Shown: piece by piece, positions 26,366 through 35,140 of the stretch
How the letters are laid out: the number at the start of each line of letters is the position of its first letter
How positions within the stretch are numbered: the first letter of the stretch is position 1
Source: Promethearchaeota archaeon
GTDB lineage: Archaea > Asgardarchaeota > Thorarchaeia > Thorarchaeales > Thorarchaeaceae
Direction: 5' to 3'
DNA length: 64,000 nucleotides
NCBI GenBank assembly: GCA_014728035.1
Contig: WJMJ01000062.1
Location: forward strand, 23,558 to 87,557
Notes under the pieces: generated by a model
Told to the model about the DNA's origin: nothing
Databases searched by the model: none
What the model saw: the letters and a program-made list of their open reading frames with translations, nothing else
Translations under genes and position numbers: made by a program

Positions 26366-26974
26366 CTATCTAACAGTACCCACAAGGAGCTTCAGAATAG
26401 GAACTCGTGCGTAGCCATTTCGATTAAGTTGGCCGATGGGCTTCCTTAACTCAATTTTAACAAATTTTCCAGGTTCTGAATTCTTGTAGTACTGCATGTA
26501 AATATCCGAGAACTCGGAAAATGTTGCAGCACTCAAAAGTTCTTTCACAACATCATTTGAAATTCTGATAAAGACATCCTCATCCGAAATAGCACCAGAG
26601 CCAAATTTCACTTCATCATTGGCAGGTTTGCTAACATTGAAACGTTCACCCATTGCCATGAATTCGATTCGAAACTCATCTGGACCTTCAAGACAATCAC
26701 ATATCGTGGAATCAGCAAACATGTATTTCAAACGATCAGTAATAGAATCATGATAGGGAATTGTTCCTCCCCTTTCTGCTATAGGTGTTGAATCAACTTC
26801 TGCAGCAGCAGATTCTTCTTCAGATGGAACCGCTTCAGATTTTTCAGTTTCCTCTATGGCGTCTTCTTGTTCCTTAGCCTCAGATTCCACCTCTTCTACT
26901 TCTTCGGCAGCTTCTTCTTTCTTTTCCTTCTCATCTTCGTCTTCTTTGCCTCGTCCCAGCAATCTTCTTAGCAT
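26366..26974 (-). CDS. Acidic hypothetical protein with possible SCP2-like C-terminal domain
   Basis: 202 residues from ATG 26974, with GGAG ten bases upstream (better than TTG 27010). The protein starts with a short basic patch (RRLLGRGK), then residues 12-75 are mostly Glu/Lys/Ala/Ser, low complexity and disordered. Residues 85-202 look folded. SGAISDEDVFIRISNDVVKELL resembles the lipid-binding SCP2 fold, but only faintly. It precedes tpiA with the hairpin in between. Function unknown. Confidence 0.65.
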   Translation of the reverse strand: MLRRLLGRGKEDEDEKEKKEEAAEEVEEVESEAKEQEDAIEETEKSEAVPSEEESAAAEVDSTPIAERGGTIPYHDSITDRLKYMFADSTICDCLEGPDEFRIEFMAMGERFNVSKPANDEVKFGSGAISDEDVFIRISNDVVKELLSAATFSEFSDIYMQYYKNSEPGKFVKIELRKPIGQLNRNGYARVPILKLLVGTVR

Positions 26975-27100
26975 TTTAAGCGGTCTCCGTATATTGAATT
27001 CATAAAACAAAAGTCGGTTTCCAACTTGTCCTATGAATTCATATTTTCTATGTATTGTATAAGTATGTCTTCCTTGAAAAACATAATTAGAGTGTACACA

Positions 27101-27358
27101 TTAACTGGTAGGAGATACCTGAGAAGACTGAGAGCCATTCTCAATAGCCGCTTGTTCTAGCTGTGCAACCAGAGGAAGACCACCGGATTTCGTCTTTGTC
27201 CCCCACAACTCGTCAACCAGAAGGTCGCGTATTGCAATCCTAATTACCTCTGAACGATTGGGGTACATTCCTGCATTAATTAGTTTGTCCACACCTTCAA
27301 CATAAGATTCAGGCATGCATATTGTGACTACTTTCAAAGTGTCTAGCACCACGGGCAT
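27101..27358 (-). CDS. Ribbon-helix-helix (CopG-type) regulator
   Basis: 85 residues from ATG 27358. The RHH core is VVTICMPESYVEGVDKLINA with GMYPNRSEVIRIAIRDLL (residues of about 10-49), with the conserved PNRSE turn of archaeal short RHH regulators such as CdrS. The tail is low complexity. A TATTTAAT box about 20 bases upstream on the minus strand and no ribosome binding site indicate a leaderless transcript starting at this ATG. Target genes unknown; FtsZ is not in the window. Confidence 0.85.
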   Translation of the reverse strand: MPVVLDTLKVVTICMPESYVEGVDKLINAGMYPNRSEVIRIAIRDLLVDELWGTKTKSGGLPLVAQLEQAAIENGSQSSQVSPTS

Positions 27359-27485
27359 TGTAGAATCTATCACTAATTAAATAGAGTCACATGCCAGTAT
27401 ACATCCACGTAACACTAGGTCGTTATTCGGGAGAATTTAAGAGAGCTTGGTCCTATGAATTCCTAAACAAAGGAGTAGCAAGTAA

Positions 27486-27782
27486 ATGGGAAAGAAAACA
27501 AGCAACAAAGGAAAAGTCCGAGCTAGTCATATCCTAGTAGAGAAACACAGCCAAGCATTGGATCTCATTCGTCGCATTCAGGAAGGAGAAGATTTCGGAG
27601 CACTAGCACGTGAACATAGTAGTTGTAGTTCAGCCAAGAAGGGCGGAGACCTCGGGTTTTTCACTAGAGGGCAAATGGTCAAAGAGTTTGAAAGGGCAGC
27701 TTATGGACTTAGTGTTGGAGCAATAACAACAGACCCAGTGAAGACTCAATTCGGATATCATGTCATTAAAAGAACAGGCTAG
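27486..27782 (+). CDS. Parvulin-type peptidyl-prolyl isomerase
   Basis: 98 residues and a single rotamase domain, like the small cytosolic PpiC/Par10/Pin4 proteins. The motifs ASHILVEKHSQA, FGALAREHSSCSSAKKGGDLGFF and FGYHVIKRTG are all present. Residues 1-11 are basic. It speeds cis-trans isomerisation of prolyl bonds during folding. GGAG lies ten bases before ATG. Convergent with the FBP gene over a shared hairpin. Confidence 0.95.
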   Translation: MGKKTSNKGKVRASHILVEKHSQALDLIRRIQEGEDFGALAREHSSCSSAKKGGDLGFFTRGQMVKEFERAAYGLSVGAITTDPVKTQFGYHVIKRTG

Positions 27783-27838
27783 AACAACTAATAGATGGAT
27801 GAACCACTCTTTTCCGAGTTATAATAGATAAAAGAAAA

Positions 27839-27867
27839 TTGCTTGCGAGCAGTAAAGCTCGCAGCAA
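27839..27867. terminator. Hairpin terminator between parvulin and FBP genes
   Basis: TTGCTTGCGAGC, AGTAAA loop, GCTCGCAGCAA: an 11-bp stem with one bulged T. On the minus strand it is followed by ATTTTCTTTTATC, so it suits the FBP gene best, but it can serve both convergent genes. Confidence 0.7.
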
Positions 27868-27889
27868 ATCAATTTGTTTCGCAATTGAA

Positions 27890-29038
27890 TTATTCTGCAG
27901 AGTCTGAATCGTCTCTAGCTTCGCCTTTAACCACAATCTCTTCTTCAGAGAAGCGAGGTTCGCACTTTTTGAGGACACCAGGAAGTGTTGTGTACTCCAT
28001 TGCTTCTTGCTCAAGACGATGTGGTTGGAATGGTCCAGTTCGGCGGAGATAGTCAGCAATCTCCATTGCTCTCTGACGAGTGATGTCAAATGCAACATCC
28101 TTGAAGAGGTCAATTGGACCAACTAGTTGACCATTGCATATCTGGAACCCTAGACCTATGACTCGAGGAGGCCCATCGAATCGAGTACAGACCGAATTCT
28201 CTAAGTCAACTGGCATGAGGGGGCCGGTATGTGAACCTCTCATCCAACCAGATACAAGATGTGGTAGCGTGAAAGCTTCAAGAACTTCACCCATGGCGGG
28301 GAGTCCTGAATGAGCTCGAACAATTGCCACGGGGTCATCTTTTCCAACATATTTGCCAGCAATATTGTGCAGTTTGTCAGTGCTTACTGCAGCTGCGATA
28401 AGGCCATCCTTCCGGTATATCTTCTTGATTGTGTATTGACCTGTACTACCGAGTAATGCGAGTAAATCGTACATGTCTTCCGGACATTTCATTTCCACGT
28501 AACATGGAATTTCTTTCTTGATGTCCTGTACAATGAAACTGAATCCTTGGTGAAGATTTGGGTCAATTACAAGTCCCGCTGTGTTGAAAGGGTCGGCGAA
28601 CATTTTGAATAGCGGGAAGTTGAAAGCGCCGGGTTCGGTCTTGTCAGCCATGAAAATACCAAATGGCTCAGATTTTCTTTCGGTGATAGTCATTTCAGCA
28701 GATCCCGGACCCATCCCCTTTATGTTACCACTGAAGGTATCAGAGAGAATGTCTTGGCCTGCTGCGTATATCTTCATCTCACGGGCTTTCTCGGTACCTT
28801 TCATGAAGGTATCCCAAGCAAGACGGTGAACATCTTCATTTTCTTCACCTTTATCGTGGGTCATGATAAGCTCGAGGTCGTCACCGGCATGGGCAACATA
28901 GAAGTCATTGATGATTTTCTTCTCAACTCCTTCTTTCAAGGATTTCCTAGCAAGTTCGAGAATAAAATCTGGAACAACAACATGGCCAGCAAGTGAACCG
29001 ATATCAGCCTTGATCACGGTGATGGTAGTTTCAACCAT
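27890..29038 (-). CDS. Fructose-1,6-bisphosphate aldolase/phosphatase (type V, bifunctional)
   Basis: 382 residues, full length. The archaeal/deep-bacterial bifunctional enzyme condenses triose phosphates and then dephosphorylates the product to fructose 6-phosphate, making gluconeogenesis unidirectional. The N-terminus TVIKADIGSLAGH holds metal ligands; NDFYVAHAGDDLEL, GPGSAEMTITERK, KTEPGAFNFPLF and RFDGPPRVIGLGF are family blocks. AGGAG lies five bases before the ATG. The leader upstream (29069-29143) can fold. Together with tpiA in the window it points to a sugar-synthesising route. Confidence 0.96.
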   Translation of the reverse strand: MVETTITVIKADIGSLAGHVVVPDFILELARKSLKEGVEKKIINDFYVAHAGDDLELIMTHDKGEENEDVHRLAWDTFMKGTEKAREMKIYAAGQDILSDTFSGNIKGMGPGSAEMTITERKSEPFGIFMADKTEPGAFNFPLFKMFADPFNTAGLVIDPNLHQGFSFIVQDIKKEIPCYVEMKCPEDMYDLLALLGSTGQYTIKKIYRKDGLIAAAVSTDKLHNIAGKYVGKDDPVAIVRAHSGLPAMGEVLEAFTLPHLVSGWMRGSHTGPLMPVDLENSVCTRFDGPPRVIGLGFQICNGQLVGPIDLFKDVAFDITRQRAMEIADYLRRTGPFQPHRLEQEAMEYTTLPGVLKKCEPRFSEEEIVVKGEARDDSDSAE

Positions 29039-29068
29039 TCATATTAACTCCTAATGCAACATCTAATT

Positions 29069-29143
29069 GAGCGAATCCGCTCTGAGAGGGATGAACAAGC
29101 CGAAGATGACGGTGTAATAGACGTTTCGGAAGCATCGCCCTCT
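29069..29143 (-). promoter_or_regulatory. Foldable leader upstream of the FBP aldolase/phosphatase gene
   Basis: On the minus-strand RNA an outer stem (AGAGGG..AUG pairing with CAU..CCCUCU around a 2-base bulge) encloses CCGAA/UUCGG, and is followed by a second hairpin GAGCG-GAUU-CGCUC that ends about 30 bases before the start codon. The elements may be an RNA regulator or only part of the divergent promoter. It matches no riboswitch I know. Confidence 0.35.
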
Positions 29144-29276
29144 GCGTGATGATAACTATTCTACATACATATAACTGTAGCTGCTTGTCAAAATAGTGAA
29201 TGTACATAAGAGGGTAGAAATGTACCATATTTGACAAGATATGCTTTCAGGCTGAAAGTAACAAGGGAGTGAAAAA

Positions 29277-30107
29277 ATGTCAGAAGATACAGTTTCAGCT
29301 AAGAGACCTGAAACACCAGATAGAAAACAATACCATATTGAAGTCGAAAGAGGAAAAGTTGCACCCACCGTTTTGTTGCCAGGGGATCCAAAACGGGTTA
29401 AGAAAATCAGCTCGGAATGGGATGCTTTTGAGGAGGTAGGCAATCACAGACAGTATGTAACTCATACTGGCACTTACATGAAGACGCCAATATCCGCATG
29501 CTCAACAGGAATTGGTGGGCCGGGAGCTGCTATTGCAGTAGAAGAGCTTGCTAATGTAGGAGTACAGAATTTCATCAGGGTGGGATCATGTGCTACGTTG
29601 AAAAAAGATATTGAAATTGGAAACCTTATAATCTCAACAGGTGCGGTGCGATTAGAGGGAACGAGTAAACAATATATTAGAAATGAATATCCAGCCATTG
29701 CGTCATACGAGGTCATACTTGCATTGGTCGAGGCTGCGGAAAATATTGGAGTCACATATCATTTGGGGCTCTCAGCATCGACGGATTCGTTCTATCTCGG
29801 ACAATCTAGACCGGGTTTTGGGGGATATGAGCAACAATGGAGTAAAGAATTGATAGAGGAACTCACCAGAGCAAATGTATACAACTTTGAGATGGAAGCT
29901 GCAACTATCTTTACTTTGGCTAACCTTTACGGATTCCGCGCGGGGGCTGTATGTGCCGTATATGCAAATCGTCCAAGAGATGAATTTGCTGTAAAAGGAG
30001 AAAATGATGTAATAAGATGTGGAAATGAAGCCGCGAAGATTCTTGCAGAAATCGATGAGCAAAAAGAAAGTAGAAAGAAAAGATATTGGTCAAGACTTAC
30101 TAGTTGA
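29277..30107 (+). CDS. Uridine phosphorylase (nucleoside phosphorylase family)
   Basis: 276 residues. It cleaves uridine with phosphate to uracil and ribose 1-phosphate. Phosphate-binding LLPGDPKRV (about residue 39) and GIGGPGAAIAVEEL (about 80) are present, as is the ribose/base signature YNFEMEAATIFTLANL (about 201). The residues around FYLGQ fit uridine phosphorylases more than purine enzymes. A GGGAG ribosome binding site precedes ATG. The C-terminal 15 residues are basic. Overlaps nothing; convergent with ABCE1. Confidence 0.92.
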   Translation: MSEDTVSAKRPETPDRKQYHIEVERGKVAPTVLLPGDPKRVKKISSEWDAFEEVGNHRQYVTHTGTYMKTPISACSTGIGGPGAAIAVEELANVGVQNFIRVGSCATLKKDIEIGNLIISTGAVRLEGTSKQYIRNEYPAIASYEVILALVEAAENIGVTYHLGLSASTDSFYLGQSRPGFGGYEQQWSKELIEELTRANVYNFEMEAATIFTLANLYGFRAGAVCAVYANRPRDEFAVKGENDVIRCGNEAAKILAEIDEQKESRKKRYWSRLTS

Positions 30108-30132
30108 CTTGACTCAATATCTATCTTTGATG

Positions 30133-31947
30133 CTATTTTCCAACGTAGTAGTATTCACCTTCAGCTTTTTGCTGTTGGTCCAATCGGGACCCCGTCTTAT
30201 TAACACGAGGGCGTCCTGTCTGTGGATCTCTACGAAATGTAACGCCCATCTGTTTTAGAAATGCGTTCATTCCCCTACGAAGAGTGGTAACACTGTGTGC
30301 AACACCTTTCTTTCCAGGGGTGCCATCGAAGACCACCATGCTGTCACTCAAATAATCTGCCATGAGAATACTGTGTTCAACTACAAAAGCAGTCTTCATT
30401 TTAAGTTGCATCATATGACGTATTGCTCGTGAGCTAGCTAATCTCTGCTCAATATCGAGAAAAGCAGATGGTTCGTCAAAGAGATAGATATCTGCATCCT
30501 TTGCAAGACAAGTAGCAATAGCAGCTCGTTGGAGTTCACCACCACTAAGATCTCCAACACCATGATCCAGTAGGTGTTCAAGCTCTAATTTCCGTATCAC
30601 AGATGTCTTGAAATCAGATGTATCAGCAGTGGAACCTCCTGCTTCGCGTAAGAGCATACGTACAGTACCAGGATAGGAATCCTCAATGTATTGTGGTTTG
30701 TAAGCGACTTTTAGGTCTAATCCAGTTGCAGTCTTAGATGGAACTTCACCTGCATCGGGTTCCAACAGTCCTGCTAGCATCTTCACAAAGGTTGTCTTTC
30801 CGATTCCATTAGGACCCAAAATTCCAATAATTTGTCCCTTAGCAACTCGCCCACCTTTGACATGGAGTTCAAAGTCCTCAAACTCCTTTTTCATATCACC
30901 ATATTCAAGCAAAGTTTCTCCATGAGAAAAATCACTATCTTCTGCTGACATCCCCTTGAAGGATATCGAAGTGTCACGAAATCGCATGTTTTCATCTGGA
31001 ATATATCCATCAAGAAAGATGTTCACCCCAACACGAGTCCCGTGAGGATGTGATACGATACCATAGACTCCAGGATCTCCATAGAACATACAGACAAGAT
31101 CTGAAACGTAATCGAGAATTGAGAGGTCATGTTCAACCACTACTACAGTCTTACCTAATTCTGAGAGTTGACGAATAGCCCTTCCAACTCGTAATCGTTC
31201 ACGGACATCTAGGTAAGCGGTAGGTTCGTCAAAAAAGTAGATATCTCCGTCTCGAACTATAGCCGCGGTTATTGCAGTACGTTGAAGTTCTCCGCCACTA
31301 AGAAACTTGATGGGACGGTCCCAAATGCTTTCTAGGTTCATATCATTCTTCAATTCTTTAAGACGGCCAGAAGTGTCAGCTCCTTCTAAAAGATCACTTA
31401 TCGGTTTATCCGCAATCGACGATATTTTTGGTAAATCGGTTATGTTCTGTGGTTTCAGAATTGGAGTGATTTCACCAGCCTGAATACGTTCAAAGAAGGG
31501 TTGTAGTTCAGACCCACGATATTGGGTGATGATCTCATCCCATTCTGGAGGATTATCGAATCTTCCTAGATTTGGTTTCAGTTCACCAGCAAGTATTCGT
31601 AGTGCTGTGGTCTTGCCAACTCCATTGGGCCCAATTAGACCTAACACCCGGCCTTCCTTTGGAATAGGCATCCGAAAGAGTTTGAAGCCATTTGCACTAT
31701 ATCTGTGACTTGTATCGGTTTCAAGCTGTTCTGGTAGATTCACAATTGTGATTGCATTATAGGGGCACTTCTTCACACATATTGCTTCTCCTGAGCATAA
31801 TGACTCAACAATAGTAGGGGGTTTATCAGGACCCTCGGTAAAGACAACGGTCTCATCTCCAGTACGTACCCGTGGACAGAACCTTCTACATTCATGGGTG
31901 CAGTCCTTTGGTCTACAGCGAAATTTATCTAGAACAGCAATACGCAT
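30133..31947 (-). CDS. ABCE1/Rli1 ribosome-recycling ATPase
   Basis: 604 residues. It splits post-termination ribosomes together with aRF1/Pelota. The N-terminal ferredoxin-like domain has the two [4Fe-4S] cysteine sets (CRPKDCTHECRRFCP and CVKKCPYN). Two ABC domains follow: Walker A GPNGVGKTTAL (about 105) and GPNGIGKTTFV (about 385), both with LSGGELQR signatures and DEPxA Walker B ends. The hinge and helix-loop-helix are present. Universal in archaea and eukaryotes and absent from bacteria. AAGGTGG precedes the ATG. Single gene unit. Confidence 0.98.
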   Translation of the reverse strand: MRIAVLDKFRCRPKDCTHECRRFCPRVRTGDETVVFTEGPDKPPTIVESLCSGEAICVKKCPYNAITIVNLPEQLETDTSHRYSANGFKLFRMPIPKEGRVLGLIGPNGVGKTTALRILAGELKPNLGRFDNPPEWDEIITQYRGSELQPFFERIQAGEITPILKPQNITDLPKISSIADKPISDLLEGADTSGRLKELKNDMNLESIWDRPIKFLSGGELQRTAITAAIVRDGDIYFFDEPTAYLDVRERLRVGRAIRQLSELGKTVVVVEHDLSILDYVSDLVCMFYGDPGVYGIVSHPHGTRVGVNIFLDGYIPDENMRFRDTSISFKGMSAEDSDFSHGETLLEYGDMKKEFEDFELHVKGGRVAKGQIIGILGPNGIGKTTFVKMLAGLLEPDAGEVPSKTATGLDLKVAYKPQYIEDSYPGTVRMLLREAGGSTADTSDFKTSVIRKLELEHLLDHGVGDLSGGELQRAAIATCLAKDADIYLFDEPSAFLDIEQRLASSRAIRHMMQLKMKTAFVVEHSILMADYLSDSMVVFDGTPGKKGVAHSVTTLRRGMNAFLKQMGVTFRRDPQTGRPRVNKTGSRLDQQQKAEGEYYYVGK

Positions 31948-32070
31948 TAATATGCCACCTTTGAAGTATAATTTCGGTGAACTGGATTGCTATTTAGGAC
32001 TTTGGCTCTATTCGCCTTTTTGCAAAACCTTTTCAATATAGATAAGAAACAGAATATCGGAGTGCAATAA

Positions 32071-32301
32071 ATGCGTCTTCTCGATAAGATTCTAGACATT
32101 TTTAACAGACAATCAAGTCTACAAATTGGTGCGATGAATCATCCAAATGATCTGATGAAGTATATCCAAGCAATAAGAGCTCATGCATTCCAAAAAATAA
32201 CTGGAAAAAGATTGATATTTCCAGATTTGACCTCCAATAAACCAAAGAATGTATCCGAGTCACTCTCACCGTTAAGAAGATTCGTAAGAAGAGGTTTATA
32301 G
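32071..32301 (+). CDS. Small hypothetical protein
   Basis: 76 residues. GGAG lies eight bases before the ATG and an AATATAGATAAG box (near 32033) gives a promoter at the right distance, so expression is likely. The protein is basic and helical at its ends (LLDKILDIFNRQ and LRRFVRRGL). No recognised domain. The C/D box sRNA candidate starts 18 bases after the stop codon and may be cut from the same transcript. Confidence 0.6.
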   Translation: MRLLDKILDIFNRQSSLQIGAMNHPNDLMKYIQAIRAHAFQKITGKRLIFPDLTSNKPKNVSESLSPLRRFVRRGL

Positions 32302-32319
32302 AGTTCCGATAATTGTTCT

Positions 32320-32396
32320 ATGCGGGATGATGATATATTAAGGAAGGTGAGCGTCCATCAAGCGCTATGATCCGATAAACCGCAATCTGACCGCAT
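32320..32396 (+). ncRNA. C/D box sRNA candidate (2'-O-methylation guide)
   Basis: The layout is stem ATGCGG, G, C box ATGATGA (32327-32333), 53 bases, D box CTGA (32387-32390), stem CCGCAT. The terminal stem is a perfect 6 bp, placed as needed for a kink-turn. Inner boxes are weaker: GTGA at 32347 as D' and ATGATCC at 32367 as C', with 13-base guides on both sides. The guide before box D contains TAAACCGCA, complementary to TGCGGTTTA, a stretch I recall as conserved in archaeal 16S rRNA (near E. coli 950-958). It lies in a 142-base gap without ORFs. Confidence 0.6.
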
Positions 32397-32443
32397 CTTT
32401 CCAAGAATATTGAGTTCGACACTAGATTTTGGAGTGAAGAATC

Positions 32444-32860
32444 TTGCCACCGTTCAAATGTAATCATGATGGTACTTGTACAGAAATTAGATTATGTTGC
32501 ACAGATACAGAGATGACACTTACAAAAAAAGATGCAAAACGAATAGATGCACTCGGTTATAACCGAGAAGACTATCTAATCAGGATGGATGACGGTTTCT
32601 GTCAGATACGAAACATTGAAGGACGATGTTATTTTTACAATCCCGACCAGCTAACTTGTAGGATTTATAGCCACAGACCAGAAGGATGTAAATACTATCC
32701 AATTGTATACAATGTGGAAAAAGGGAAATGTGTTGTGGATTATGATTGCCCATCCGGAAAAACGGTGACCGAAGAGGACATCGAAGAGATTTGCGATAAA
32801 GTCAAGTTTCTTGTGACTGTTTTGATGAAAGAGGCGGACTGCCGTGATGGACCGTGCTGA
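32444..32860 (+). CDS. YkgJ-type cysteine-cluster protein
   Basis: 138 residues from TTG 32444, which has GGAG about nine bases before it. It carries the CxxxCC-type iron/zinc cluster motif (CTEIRLCC at residues 11-18), then C in YLIRMDDGFCQI, GRCYFYN, LTCRIYSHRPEGCKYYPI, and CVVDYDC. Family members (DUF/UPF0153) bind a metal cluster, with roles unknown in most cases. The gene overlaps the PHP gene by 14 bases and is probably translated with it. Confidence 0.88.
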   Translation: MPPFKCNHDGTCTEIRLCCTDTEMTLTKKDAKRIDALGYNREDYLIRMDDGFCQIRNIEGRCYFYNPDQLTCRIYSHRPEGCKYYPIVYNVEKGKCVVDYDCPSGKTVTEEDIEEICDKVKFLVTVLMKEADCRDGPC

Positions 32861-33686
32861 TTTACATATCCATTCAACTTTTTCGGATGGGAAACTCACC
32901 CCTTCAAAGATTGTGAGAGTTGCGGAAGCAAAAGGTCTTGGTGCTATTGCACTTACAGATCATGATACATTGAATGGGATTCCTGAGTTCATTCACGCCG
33001 AATCAAAATCCAATTTGTTGCGTATTCCTGGTGTAGAAATAAGTACAGAATATAAAAACCAAAGATTCCATCTACTTGGGTATTATCCCCCTTTGGATTC
33101 AAAACCAGTGATAAACGCGCTCGAAAGATTAGAACGGTCAAGAAAAGAAAGGATTCCAAAAATGTGTGAAAAACTAGAGGAGTTAGGAATAGGGATTTCT
33201 AAGGAAGACGTCGTTGCAATCGCTAATATTGCAAGTCCCGGGAGACCTCATGTAGGTAGAGCTCTTGTTAAGATTGGAGCAGTTGATACCGTCCAAGAAG
33301 CATTTGACAAATATCTCGGAAGGGGAAAGCCAGCATATGTTGAGAAGGAGAGAATGAATACAATAGAGACAATCAAGCTGCTTAGAAGAGAACATTCGAT
33401 TCCAGTACTAGCACATCCATTACTTGAAAAAGTTCAGAATCTTGAACAGATTCTATTACGATTTAAACAAGCTGGGCTGATTGGTGTTGAGCTGGGATAC
33501 AAATATGGAAAACATGAATCGTGGAGAGATTTGCAGAATCTGGAATCTATAGCGACAAGATTAGGGTTAATTTTGACCGGAGGTAGTGATTCACATGGAG
33601 ATTCATCGCATAGTCCAATAGGCGGTATTACAGTTTCAATCAGAATTGCAAATATAATACAACAGATTCATGAAGAAGGTTATTGA
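32847..33686 (+). CDS. PHP-domain phosphoesterase
   Basis: 279 residues from ATG 32847. Metal ligands are typical of the PHP family: HIHSTFSDG (residues 6-14), ALTDHDTLNG (about 35), PGVEIS (about 60), LAHP (about 184) and GSDSHGD (about 250). Closest in layout to the RNase AM/nucleoside-bisphosphate phosphatase type. It hydrolyses a phosphate ester, exact substrate unknown. The start lies inside the preceding gene, so the two are coupled. Confidence 0.92.
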   Translation: MDRADLHIHSTFSDGKLTPSKIVRVAEAKGLGAIALTDHDTLNGIPEFIHAESKSNLLRIPGVEISTEYKNQRFHLLGYYPPLDSKPVINALERLERSRKERIPKMCEKLEELGIGISKEDVVAIANIASPGRPHVGRALVKIGAVDTVQEAFDKYLGRGKPAYVEKERMNTIETIKLLRREHSIPVLAHPLLEKVQNLEQILLRFKQAGLIGVELGYKYGKHESWRDLQNLESIATRLGLILTGGSDSHGDSSHSPIGGITVSIRIANIIQQIHEEGY

Positions 33687-33737
33687 CATCCCAAAACCTA
33701 ATCAACACCATAGTTGCTCTTAAAGAGGGATTAACCA

Positions 33738-34643
33738 ATGCGAGTGATTGATGCACACGTTCATACATGGTCGCGAGAAATAATTTCCAAGAAAGACCTT
33801 GATGCGCGAAGAATCTCTGCAAAAAGTTCTGGGATACAGCCTCAGCTTGATTCACCAGTAACGAATCTAGTAACAGCAATGAAACGTGCTCAAATTGAAC
33901 GTGCGGTTATTCTTCCTATAGATAGTGGTCTCAACCAAGATATGCCACTTTCATTACAAGAAAAGACGGACTGGCATGCTGACGAGGTCAAAGATGACGA
34001 CTCGTTGATTTCATTTGTTGGATTGGATCCGAGAAGAGGAAAAGAGGGTCTCGAGGAGCTTGAACGTGCAGTAAGAGTGAAAAACTGCAAAGGTTGGAAA
34101 ATGTATCCACCTAATGGATTCTATCCGGACAATGAAGATTTCTTCCCGTATTATGAACTTGCAGCTGAATTGAATATCCCAATTGTTATCCATCAAGGCT
34201 TTACTTCAAGATTCAAACATGTCAAATATGCAAGACCAGTCTATGTGGACAAAATTGCAGCTGAATTCCCACAACTGAAAATCGTGCTTGCACATGTTGG
34301 AATGCCATGGGTTTCTGAGGCACTTATGGTTTCAGCTAAGAATCCAAATGTTTCAGTTGATATATCTGGTTGGCAGATATTTGCCTCAAAGACTCCACAT
34401 AAGTTGTATGAGATGATTGCAGAAGCCAAGCTCTGGCATGTGTTTCCAAATCGAGTGATTTGGGGAAGCGACTTTCCCCTATTTGAATACGCAATGCGTT
34501 TAGAAAAATGGGTGAAGTATTTTGCAAACTTGAAAATGCCTGATTCATTCCTAGACCGCGGATATCAACAGATAACATCCGAGGAAATTGAGATTGTGAT
34601 GTGGAAAAATGCTGCAAGATTATTCTTTGGTGAAAATATATGA
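33738..34643 (+). CDS. Amidohydrolase (TIM-barrel metal-dependent hydrolase)
   Basis: 301 residues of the amidohydrolase-2 family. HVH at residues 7-9, a barrel His in IPIVIHQGF (about 151), His in VLAHVGMPW (about 190) and Asp in IWGSDFPLFE (about 246) make up the metal site. Family members include decarboxylases and hydrolases of small ring compounds; the substrate here is unknown. GAGGG precedes the ATG. It overlaps the Mut7-C gene by four bases. Confidence 0.92.
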   Translation: MRVIDAHVHTWSREIISKKDLDARRISAKSSGIQPQLDSPVTNLVTAMKRAQIERAVILPIDSGLNQDMPLSLQEKTDWHADEVKDDDSLISFVGLDPRRGKEGLEELERAVRVKNCKGWKMYPPNGFYPDNEDFFPYYELAAELNIPIVIHQGFTSRFKHVKYARPVYVDKIAAEFPQLKIVLAHVGMPWVSEALMVSAKNPNVSVDISGWQIFASKTPHKLYEMIAEAKLWHVFPNRVIWGSDFPLFEYAMRLEKWVKYFANLKMPDSFLDRGYQQITSEEIEIVMWKNAARLFFGENI

Positions 34644-35140
34644 AACGATTCTTTGTTGACGCAATGCTTGGAAAAGTTGCAATCTGGCTAAGATTGACCG
34701 GACATGATACGAGATTTAATCCAGACATTCACGATGATGAAATTCTTGAGATTGCAAGTGTAAAAGACCGGATTATCCTTACAAGCGATGAGGAATTAGT
34801 TTCAAGAGCGGATGCCAGAAACATAAGATCACATTTAGTGCGAGGAAGTGTTGATTCAAGAGTAGCTGAAATATTTCGAAAGTTCAATATTTCTACCAAC
34901 ATAGACCCTGAAATCTCCCGATGCACAAAATGCAATGGTGAACTTAGGAAGATTGATTCAGAAAAGAAAGCCCAAATCAAAGATATGGTCAAACGTGGAA
35001 CTTATGAGAATCATGAACTCTTTTGGTTATGCAAACAATGCGGTTCCATATTCTGGGAAGGAAGTCACTGGAAAAACATGGTGCAATACATGAAAAGGAT
35101 TACCAAATTACTTGCAATCGAATTTAATCATGATAGTTAA
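34640..35140 (+). CDS. Mut7-C domain protein (PIN-like RNase with zinc ribbon)
   Basis: 166 residues. The N-terminal FFVDAMLGKVAIWLRLTGHDT is the PIN-like Mut7-C (DUF82) signature, with Asp residues at 6, 19-20 and TSDEE (about 49) as likely metal ligands for RNA cleavage. The C-terminal half has a zinc ribbon (CTKC near 95 and CKQC near 131). It is common in archaea and bacteria as a stand-alone protein. It overlaps the amidohydrolase stop codon by four bases. Confidence 0.9.
   Translation: MKRFFVDAMLGKVAIWLRLTGHDTRFNPDIHDDEILEIASVKDRIILTSDEELVSRADARNIRSHLVRGSVDSRVAEIFRKFNISTNIDPEISRCTKCNGELRKIDSEKKAQIKDMVKRGTYENHELFWLCKQCGSIFWEGSHWKNMVQYMKRITKLLAIEFNHDS

Noticed and set aside
27766..28122. 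Minus-strand ORF of 118 residues over the FBP gene end
   Set aside because: It is in a different frame on the same strand as the FBP aldolase/phosphatase and contains the terminator hairpin; shadow ORF.
29146..29255. C/D box sRNA on the plus strand between FBP and uridine phosphorylase genes
   Set aside because: GTGATGA and CTGA are there but 100 bases apart and the flanking bases do not pair, so it fails the kink-turn rule.
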